A stretch of DNA of 20,826 nucleotides from contig JBFIHZ010000030.1 in assembly GCA_041601535.1 (NCBI GenBank), positions 1-20,826 of the forward strand, written 5' to 3'. Every line of letters begins with the position of its first letter. Within the stretch, counting starts at the first letter, position 1. The notes below the pieces were generated by a model. The model was given only the letters and a program-made list of their open reading frames with translations. It was not told the DNA's origin and made no database searches. Both the position numbers and the translations under genes were made by a program. Positions 14,746 through 20,826 of the stretch are shown here, piece after piece. This stretch comes from JBFIHZ01 sp041601535 (GTDB lineage: Bacteria > Pseudomonadota > Gammaproteobacteria > Xanthomonadales > SZUA-36).

Positions 14746-16959
14746 TCAGTAGCGGTGACCCCGCCACGGGTTCCCCAGATAGAGATAGACCGTGTTCTCG
14801 CCGCTGTCACTGTGTCCGTACGCCAGATAGACCGGGCCAATGGGCGTATCCGCGCCAATAAACAGGCTGCCGGAATAACGCAGGCTGCCCAGGCTTACCG
14901 CCGATTTGCTCTGCCAGACGTTACCCGCCTCCAGTGAAATGCCGGCGTAGGCGGGAAAAATATCAATCTCATTCAAACGGCGATACCAGGATAATGCCGC
15001 CAGGCCCAGTTGCGGTCCCGCCAGCTGATCCGGTACCAGGCCGGAAAGCCGGCCAAAGCCGCCCAGTTCGAACCAGCGCTCGATGGGTGCGTTGTCGTGG
15101 AAGCTGTATCCCAGTTGGGTATTGAACAGCAGCGAATTCCGCCCGAAGGTCCAGGCATAGGAGGTCGACAGCAGGGCCTGTTCATAGTCGGAAGCGGCGC
15201 CCAGGTCTTCACGGGCGTAACGGTAACCCAGCGTCGCCAGCCAGCCCCTGGTGGGAAACCACAAGCTGTCCTGGTCGTCGTGACGATAGGTCAGCAGCAA
15301 CTCGCCGATGCGGACGTTATCGTCCAGCAAAAATCCGGGATCGCCAATGACCACATCCGCATCACCCCGGAAATATTCATAGTCCAGGCGCAACAGGTTG
15401 TTGGTATCAAAATTATGCCCCACGCCGACTGAAAAACCCGGGCCGGTGATGTCCAGCTGAGCCAGGTATTGTTCGTCATCGAACAGGTTAAACGCATTAC
15501 GTGCCCAGTAGACCCGCGGCTCAACAAACCAGCGCGCCCGCTTGTCCACGGGCTGGTAAAAATCAATCTCCAGCCGGTCCTCACGGCCCACCACCAGGTC
15601 TGCCCGCAATTCTCCGGCCAGTGAGTTCAGTGCGTTGCGGGTATAGGACAGCCCCATGCGAAAAGCACTGCTGCCGGAAAACACATTGGAGATCTCCAGG
15701 CCAAACTGCAGGTAATTGGGCCCCCATTGACGCGGATAGGCATTGATCTCCAGGCCGGTTTCACCGTTTTCCCGGCGCACCATGTCGTAGGTTACAGACT
15801 GAAACACATCCAGGCTGTAGACACGGTCAATGCTTTTCTCGAGCTTCCTGGCATCCAGCTCCTGGCCCAGCTCCACGTCCAGGCGCGAACGGATGATTTC
15901 ATCATTCAGAACTGACTGGTTGTTGATTTCCACAAATTGCACCACGAATGCTTCATTGCTGCTGTCTGTGCGCGCTTGCTGCCAATGCCGCGGGCCGGCT
16001 TGCGGGCTGGCCAGCGGCCTGATGGCAGCCTCGTTGAGCACAACCTCATCGTAGCCCGCGTCGACCACATTCAGAATATTCATGAAATCGGCGGAGCTAA
16101 AGCCCTCCAGCTTTGGCACCAGCAAAATATCGTCGGGACCCAGCGAAGCGATTTGCTGCTCGGTATTCTTGCGCGTGAGGAAATTGGTCAGCTGCTCGGT
16201 CACTGTCAACATGGAATCCAGGTCTTCACGCTTGAGCAACGGCGAGGAGATATCTACCGCAATGACGATATCCGCGCCCATCGCCCGCACCACGTTGACC
16301 GGAAGATTGTTGGCCATGCCCCCATCCACCAGGATTTTTCCGTCCAGCGTGACCGGTGCGAACACGCCGGGCACGGACATGCTGGCGCGCACCGCAGTAG
16401 GCAGGCTGCCGCGCGACAATACCACCTCTTCACCCGTGACCAGGTCGGTGGCCACGGCCCGGAATGGAATACCCAGCTGATCAAAATCCGTAACATACTT
16501 CACCGGTGCCAAAGCGCGGCGGAAAATCTGGTCCAGGTGCTGACCTTCAATCACTCCCAGCGCGAACTGCACACTGCCCTTGTTAAACCCCACCCGGTAA
16601 GGAATCAGGAAGGTTGAATCCAGCTCTTTCTTTCGCATCGTGGTATCGCTGCGGTCCGGCGAGTCGGAAAACGCACCTACCCAGTTGGTGGAGTCGACGA
16701 TGTCCGCAATTTCCGCCGGACTGTAACCGGCCGCATAGTAGGCCCCGACGATGGCGCCCATGCTGGTGCCGGCGATGTAATCTATCGGAATATTCAACTC
16801 CTCCAGCGCCTTGAGCACGCCAATATGCGCACCGCCGCGTGCGCCACCACCGCTCAACGCCAGGCCAATTCTGGGCCGCTCCCCGGGCGCTGCTTCCGCA
16901 CTAAAGCCCCAGGCAGGCAAACACAGCAACAGCAGCAATAACCGACGCAGGCAGTTCAT
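14746..16959 (-). CDS. Patatin-like phospholipase with POTRA and outer-membrane beta-barrel (type Vd, PlpD-like)
   Basis: This is an outer-membrane protein that probably carries its own lipase domain across or at the membrane. From the ATG at 16959 it has 737 residues. They begin with a signal peptide (NCLRR, leucine-rich core, SAEAA near 20-24) and then a patatin domain. The oxyanion loop GGGARGG is at 37-43, nucleophile S66 is in GTSMG, and catalytic D212 is in DGG; the 146-residue spacing is close to that in Pseudomonas PlpD. About 345-420 looks like one POTRA domain (VQFVEINNQSVLNDEIIRSR). The rest, to the C-terminus, is alternating beta-barrel sequence of the BamA/Omp85 type. The frame runs back to a TTG at 16983, but GGAG six bases before the ATG fixes the start. 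Family activity is phospholipase A. Confidence 0.92.
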   Translation of the reverse strand: MNCLRRLLLLLLCLPAWGFSAEAAPGERPRIGLALSGGGARGGAHIGVLKALEELNIPIDYIAGTSMGAIVGAYYAAGYSPAEIADIVDSTNWVGAFSDSPDRSDTTMRKKELDSTFLIPYRVGFNKGSVQFALGVIEGQHLDQIFRRALAPVKYVTDFDQLGIPFRAVATDLVTGEEVVLSRGSLPTAVRASMSVPGVFAPVTLDGKILVDGGMANNLPVNVVRAMGADIVIAVDISSPLLKREDLDSMLTVTEQLTNFLTRKNTEQQIASLGPDDILLVPKLEGFSSADFMNILNVVDAGYDEVVLNEAAIRPLASPQAGPRHWQQARTDSSNEAFVVQFVEINNQSVLNDEIIRSRLDVELGQELDARKLEKSIDRVYSLDVFQSVTYDMVRRENGETGLEINAYPRQWGPNYLQFGLEISNVFSGSSAFRMGLSYTRNALNSLAGELRADLVVGREDRLEIDFYQPVDKRARWFVEPRVYWARNAFNLFDDEQYLAQLDITGPGFSVGVGHNFDTNNLLRLDYEYFRGDADVVIGDPGFLLDDNVRIGELLLTYRHDDQDSLWFPTRGWLATLGYRYAREDLGAASDYEQALLSTSYAWTFGRNSLLFNTQLGYSFHDNAPIERWFELGGFGRLSGLVPDQLAGPQLGLAALSWYRRLNEIDIFPAYAGISLEAGNVWQSKSAVSLGSLRYSGSLFIGADTPIGPVYLAYGHSDSGENTVYLYLGNPWRGHRY

Positions 16960-16992
16960 CCCACTCTCCACTTGTCCAGTCAATCCAGTTCA

Positions 16993-17021
16993 ACTATTTC
17001 ACAGTTGGCAGGCTGCGCCAA
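16993..17021 (-). promoter_or_regulatory. Candidate promoter of the patatin gene
   Basis: On the minus strand, TTGGCG (17016-17021), a 17-base spacer and AATAGT (16993-16998) each match four of six sigma-70 consensus bases. A transcript start would fall near 16986, about 27 bases before the ATG. Confidence 0.4.
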
Positions 17022-17064
17022 TGTCCAGCCAGCCACACTCGCGACCTGATTCGGCAGATGACCA

Positions 17065-17092
17065 TGGACCTGCGTGGCTGAATCGCTACAAT
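17065..17092 (+). promoter_or_regulatory. Candidate promoter of acsA
   Basis: TGGACC (17065-17070), a 16-base spacer and TACAAT (17087-17092, five of six) form a plausible sigma-70 promoter. It ends 32 bases before the acsA ATG. It lies back to back with the patatin promoter, about 45 bases away. No CRP-like site was recognised. Confidence 0.45.
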
Positions 17093-17124
17093 GAGAGCCG
17101 GTTTTTGTAACTCCAAGGTGCACC

Positions 17125-19068
17125 ATGTCCAGCGTTTACCCTGTTCCCGCCGCTGCCGCCGACCGAGCCCTGATCTCTGCCGGCGACTATGAACGCCTTT
17201 ATCAACTGTCCGTCGATGACAATGACGGGTTCTGGCGGCAGCAGGCCAAACGCCTCGCCTGGTCGAAATTTCCGCAAACCGTCAGCAATGTCAGCTGGGA
17301 TAAATCCAACTTGTACATCCGCTGGTTTGAAGACGGCGAACTCAACGCCTGCTACAACTGCCTGGATCGCCATCTCGACGAACGCGGCGAGCAGACCGCC
17401 ATTATCTGGGAAGGTGACGATCCGGAAAACGACCTGACCATCACCTACCGGCAACTGCACGAGCGCGTTTGCCGCATGGCCAACGTGCTCAAGAAACTGG
17501 GCGTGGAACGCGGCGACCGGGTAACCATTTACATGCCGATGATTCCGGAGGCCGCCGTGGCCATGCTGGCCTGCGCACGCATAGGCGCGGTGCATTCGGT
17601 GGTGTTCGGCGGCTTTTCACCCGATGCGCTGGCCGGCCGCATCATTGATTGCGATTCGAAACTGGTTATCACCGCCGACGAAGGCGTGCGCGGCGGCAAG
17701 ACCATCCCGTTGAAAGCCAACGTGGATGCCGCGGCTGGCAAAAAAGGCGTGCCGGACAGCCTGCAATCGGTGCTGGTCATCCGCCGCACCGGCAACTCGG
17801 TGGACTGGGTTGATGGCCGTGATCACTGGTTTCACGAGCTGGAAGCCCAGGTGGATGCCAACTGCCCGCCGGAAATTATGAACGCCGAAGACCCTTTGTT
17901 CATCCTCTACACCTCGGGCTCCACCGGCAAACCCAAGGGCGTGCTGCACACCACCGGTGGTTACCTGCTGTATGCAGCTTATACCCACGAAATCGTGTTC
18001 GATTACCAACCCGGCGATGTGTACTGGTGCACCGCTGATGTCGGTTGGGTCACCGGTCACAGTTATATTGTTTATGGCCCGCTGGCCAATGGCGCCATTA
18101 CCCTGATGTTCGAGGGCGTGCCCAATTACCCCAGCCCCAGCCGGTTCTGGCAAGTGGTCGACAAGCACCAGGTGAACATCTGTTACACCGCACCCACCGC
18201 CATCCGCGCACTGATGCGCGAAGGCGAAGACCCTGTCAAGCGCACCTCACGCGCTTCGTTGCGGCTGCTGGGGTCAGTCGGTGAGCCGATCAATCCGGAA
18301 GCCTGGGAATGGTATTACCACGTGGTCGGCGATGACCGCTGCCCCATCGTGGACACCTGGTGGCAAACCGAAACCGGCGGCATCCTGATCAGCCCCCTGC
18401 CCGGCGCCACGCCGATGAAGCCCGGTTCGGCTACCCGGCCCCTGCCCGGCAATGTGCCGGGCCTGTCCGATGACCAGGGACCGCCGCTGGAAGGTGAGGC
18501 CAGTGGTCTGCTGGTGATCAGGCAAAGCTGGCCGGGGCAGATGCGCACCGTTTATGGCGACCACCAGCGGTTTGTGGATACCTATTTCTCCACCGTGCCG
18601 GGCAATTATTTCACCGGCGATGGCGCCCGCCGTGATGCCGATGGGTATTACTGGATTACCGGCCGGGTGGACGATGTGCTGAATGTGTCCGGCCACCGCA
18701 TGGGCACCGCCGAAGTGGAAAGCGCGCTGGTGTCCCACCCGGCCGTGGCCGAAGCCGCCGTGGTTGGATTCCCGCACGACATCAAGGGCGAGGGCATTTA
18801 CGCCTACGTCACGCTGGTACTGGGCCAGTCACCCAGCGATGAACTGCGCGATGAACTGCGCCAAACGGTACGCAAGGAAATCGGTCCGATTGCCACACCG
18901 GACCAGTTGCAATGGGCGCCGGCGCTGCCGAAAACCCGCTCCGGCAAAATCATGCGGCGTATTCTGCGTAAAATAGCAGCCAACGAGTTTGACAACCTGG
19001 GTGACACTTCCACCCTGGCCGAACCCGATGTAGTACAACAGCTGATCGACAACCGCTGCAACCGCTAG
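17125..19068 (+). CDS. acsA: Acetyl-CoA synthetase (AMP-forming)
   Basis: This cytoplasmic enzyme activates acetate with ATP and CoA to acetyl-CoA through acetyl-AMP. The 647-residue protein has the full Acs architecture. An N-terminal ACAS domain comes first (DNDGFWRQQAKRLAW). The nucleotide loop YTSGSTGKPKG is at 262-272, and the acetate-pocket gate W413 in DTWWQTETGG is equivalent to W414 in Salmonella. GRVDDVLNVSGHR follows, with the A10 motif PKTRSGKIMRR near the end. The catalytic lysine there, K608, corresponds to Salmonella K609, the residue acetylated and deacetylated in enzyme control, so similar regulation is possible. AAGGTG lies four bases before the ATG. Nothing suggests damage. 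A BON-LysM gene follows after 65 bases on the same strand. Confidence 0.97.
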   Translation: MSSVYPVPAAAADRALISAGDYERLYQLSVDDNDGFWRQQAKRLAWSKFPQTVSNVSWDKSNLYIRWFEDGELNACYNCLDRHLDERGEQTAIIWEGDDPENDLTITYRQLHERVCRMANVLKKLGVERGDRVTIYMPMIPEAAVAMLACARIGAVHSVVFGGFSPDALAGRIIDCDSKLVITADEGVRGGKTIPLKANVDAAAGKKGVPDSLQSVLVIRRTGNSVDWVDGRDHWFHELEAQVDANCPPEIMNAEDPLFILYTSGSTGKPKGVLHTTGGYLLYAAYTHEIVFDYQPGDVYWCTADVGWVTGHSYIVYGPLANGAITLMFEGVPNYPSPSRFWQVVDKHQVNICYTAPTAIRALMREGEDPVKRTSRASLRLLGSVGEPINPEAWEWYYHVVGDDRCPIVDTWWQTETGGILISPLPGATPMKPGSATRPLPGNVPGLSDDQGPPLEGEASGLLVIRQSWPGQMRTVYGDHQRFVDTYFSTVPGNYFTGDGARRDADGYYWITGRVDDVLNVSGHRMGTAEVESALVSHPAVAEAAVVGFPHDIKGEGIYAYVTLVLGQSPSDELRDELRQTVRKEIGPIATPDQLQWAPALPKTRSGKIMRRILRKIAANEFDNLGDTSTLAEPDVVQQLIDNRCNR

Positions 19069-19133
19069 GAGCAACCAGAGAACCAACAACCTGTTCCTGC
19101 GGTCGGCAGAACGCTTTCAACCGGGAGAGAACC

Positions 19134-19661
19134 ATGGGATTACTCGACAACCTGAAAAACGTGCTCGGCAGCAAGAAAAAGGACGACATCGAAGCCACCA
19201 CCAAGGCCCCCAGCCAGGTTTTGCGCGAGAACGGTATTGAGGCATCCGGCCTGAAGTACCAGTTCGGCTCGGATGGTTCGGTGACACTGGGCGGCACGAT
19301 CCAGCAGGAATCCGACCGCCAGGCCATTATCGATTTGCTCAAGGCCCTGCCCGGCATTGAATCTGTCAATGATCAGATGACCGTGGCCGCCCCGGCAGCG
19401 GCTGCACCGGCCGAACCCACACCACCGCCAGCCGCATCCGCACCGGCCAGCGAACCGTCCGCTCCGGCAGCGCCGGCGGACCGCGCGGCTGCAGGCGGAA
19501 CCTATACCGTGAAAAGCGGGGATACGCTGTGGAATATCGCCAAGAGCCATTACGGCGATGGTTCAAAATACATGAAGATTTTTGAAGCCAACAAGGGCGT
19601 GCTGGACAACCCCGACCGCATCTTCCCCGGCCAGGAGCTGGTTATTCCCAAGCTGGATTAA
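19134..19661 (+). CDS. BON and LysM domain protein (Kbp/YgaU-like)
   Basis: This resembles E. coli Kbp (YgaU), a soluble potassium-binding protein with a BON and a LysM domain. The product has 175 residues and no signal peptide. It opens with the Kbp-like MGLLDNLKN, followed by a lysine-rich patch. A BON domain follows at about 22-84 (GSVTLGGTIQQESDRQAIIDLL, ending GIESVNDQMTV). A low-complexity Ala/Pro/Ser/Glu linker spans 85-121, and a LysM domain spans 123-173 (YTVKSGDTLWNIAKSHYG, KIFEANKG, DRIFPGQELVIP). The linker makes it longer than Kbp (149). That linker could instead point to a peptidoglycan-binding role, although no export signal is seen. GGGAG six bases before the ATG supports the start. 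It ends 15 bases from a convergent gene. Confidence 0.88.
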   Translation: MGLLDNLKNVLGSKKKDDIEATTKAPSQVLRENGIEASGLKYQFGSDGSVTLGGTIQQESDRQAIIDLLKALPGIESVNDQMTVAAPAAAAPAEPTPPPAASAPASEPSAPAAPADRAAAGGTYTVKSGDTLWNIAKSHYGDGSKYMKIFEANKGVLDNPDRIFPGQELVIPKLD

Positions 19662-19676
19662 GCTGCCGCCCGGAGA

Positions 19677-20826
19677 CTATGACAGGCCCTGGTGTTCCAG
19701 TGGCCTGGCGCGGTGCATCAGGATCCACTCGGCCCCCTCTTCCAGCGCCGCTTCGCCCAGCGCTTTCAGCACGCGGCGCTGGAACGCGATATCACGTGAG
19801 CCCAACAGGTGCTTGCGGGCATTGGCGAAAATTCTCGCCATAAAGCGGTATTGCGCGATCAATTCCTTCTCGGCTTTTTTCTGCGCAATGGTATCGCGCA
19901 CGCCTGCAGTCAGCGGTAAAAGCCCCATCAGTACCAGCAGCAATTTCTGGTAATCCTCCGCCAGCATGGAGCTTCCCGCTGCCAGTATTATGGCGATCAG
20001 TATGCCGGCCCACAGGCAGGTATTGACCACAAGTTCTGTTTGGCGGTTTTTGCGGGTATTCTGGCGTTCCTTGAAAGAGTAATAGGCCAGCTGACCGCCG
20101 CGCTCGTCTTCTTCGCCAATCCATTGGTCGATAACCCACTGCACCCAGACCGGGTCCGGATCGATACCGCGGGCACGGTGCATGCTGGCCGCGCGCATTA
20201 CGTGCCGTATCCAGCCCAGCTCCACGTCCTGCTTTTGCAGGAAATTTTCATAAGCAAAGCCCACCGAGCGCGAATCCACCACGCCGGAAAGGTTCCAGTA
20301 GAACTGCACCCGCAAGGCTTCGGCCAGTGCCCGGTAATCCAGGTATTTGCGGTGCCACTGGCGGCGGCTGCCCAGCTTGTGGATGCCAACGCCAGCAAAA
20401 AACAGCGCGAGGAATACCCACACCACCCATGGCTGCACTTCGTACTCGGAGTAGATGATAAACACCAGGCCCATCAATACCGCCAGTGCATGGATGCTGT
20501 ACAGCCCCCGGTTGACGCGCCGCTGATAATACATGGCCAGGCGGTCCGCCTGGCCAAACAAGCGATCCACGTAGCGCGCGCTGTCTGGCACCTCCAGCCC
20601 GGCAGTTCCCACGCCCAGCAACGAAGCGGTGAGTGTGCCCTCCGGTACCAGGGCTTCAACGTCCTCATCAAATTCCTGCAAGCGCTCCAGCATCAGGGCG
20701 TATTCCGCCGGCATTTCATCGGCCGCAATACGCCCCTGTTGCGAGGTGATCCAGTACGGTTGTAACGGCTGCAATGGGTCTTGCGGCGCGCCATCCGGCC
20801 GATCGCGGGAACAGACAATGTGATAC
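19677..20826 (-). CDS. Four-helix membrane protein of unknown function, N-terminus beyond the window
   Basis: I do not recognise this family with certainty. The first start-like codon is a TTG at 20774 (365 residues), but the frame stays open to the window edge, reading YHIVCSRDRPDG and onward, so the gene is cut by the edge. Numbered from that TTG, there are two pairs of membrane helices: 91-111 with 116-134, and 249-269 with 276-293. Each pair is preceded by LAxYY and followed by a charged helix: DYRALAEALRVQF (146-158) after the first, QYRFMARIFANAR (308-320) after the second. A soluble, Trp-rich helical stretch (159-245) lies between. This recalls SLATT-type two-helix effectors that accompany SLOG nucleotide sensors, but that is inference. 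It is convergent with the BON-LysM gene. Confidence 0.8.
   Translation of the reverse strand, partial: YHIVCSRDRPDGAPQDPLQPLQPYWITSQQGRIAADEMPAEYALMLERLQEFDEDVEALVPEGTLTASLLGVGTAGLEVPDSARYVDRLFGQADRLAMYYQRRVNRGLYSIHALAVLMGLVFIIYSEYEVQPWVVWVFLALFFAGVGIHKLGSRRQWHRKYLDYRALAEALRVQFYWNLSGVVDSRSVGFAYENFLQKQDVELGWIRHVMRAASMHRARGIDPDPVWVQWVIDQWIGEEDERGGQLAYYSFKERQNTRKNRQTELVVNTCLWAGILIAIILAAGSSMLAEDYQKLLLVLMGLLPLTAGVRDTIAQKKAEKELIAQYRFMARIFANARKHLLGSRDIAFQRRVLKALGEAALEEGAEWILMHRARPLEHQGLS

Noticed and set aside
15937..16617. 226-residue plus-strand frame inside the patatin gene
   Set aside because: Antisense to the patatin domain with its catalytic residues; His- and Gln-rich composition typical of a shadow frame.
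1..20826. CRISPR array, tRNA, rRNA, transposon or prophage
   Set aside because: No regularly spaced repeats, transposase-like frames, terminal inverted repeats or tRNA-like cloverleaf sequences were seen on reading; a small RNA could still be missed by eye.

Overview
The window is GC-rich, densely coded chromosomal DNA that looks like ordinary housekeeping sequence from a gammaproteobacterium. The supporting features are a tatABC operon, a Kbp/YgaU-type BON-LysM protein, a PlpD-like patatin autotransporter, BPSS1780-like and DUF3465 proteins, and a secreted protein with an IPTL-CTERM-like sorting tail. The order Xanthomonadales or Chromatiales is a guess from gene content and order and cannot be proven here. 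I see no insertion sequence, phage gene, CRISPR array, tRNA or rRNA. No gap between genes exceeds 300 bases.

Layout. 1-4121 (+): the tail of leuC, then leuD, leuB and ilvA, packed with overlaps or a 5-6 base gap as one branched-chain amino acid operon. 4125-6209 (-): a two-part beta-oxidation enzyme (enoyl-CoA hydratase plus 3-hydroxyacyl-CoA dehydrogenase). 6481-7737 (+): a threonine-synthase-like PLP enzyme. 7778-8797 (-): ferrochelatase. 9087-10697 (+): a secreted beta-propeller-like protein with the sorting tail. 10768-12124 (+): tatA, tatB, tatC. 12136-13008 (-): a polytopic membrane protein. 13149-14226 (+): a rhomboid protease and a DUF3465 protein. 14292-14498 (-): dodecin. 14746-16959 (-): a patatin/POTRA/beta-barrel protein. 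17125-19661 (+): acetyl-CoA synthetase and the BON-LysM protein. 19677-20826 (-): a four-helix membrane protein whose start lies beyond the window.

How they fit together. Threonine synthase makes threonine, and IlvA deaminates it to 2-oxobutyrate for isoleucine; LeuCDB run the middle of leucine synthesis. The beta-oxidation enzyme yields acyl-CoA intermediates that end as acetyl-CoA, the same product Acs makes from acetate. Several genes concern the cell envelope: Tat export, an exosortase-type tail, a type Vd autotransporter and a rhomboid protease. Five convergent gene pairs are separated by only 3-65 bases, with no T-tract terminator visible.

No clear new multi-gene system is present. The items most worth a second look are the edge-truncated membrane protein with what looks like a duplicated two-helix unit, the variant IPTL tail, and the threonine synthase with altered motifs. 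Several start codons were moved from the longest possible frame; reasons are given in each entry.
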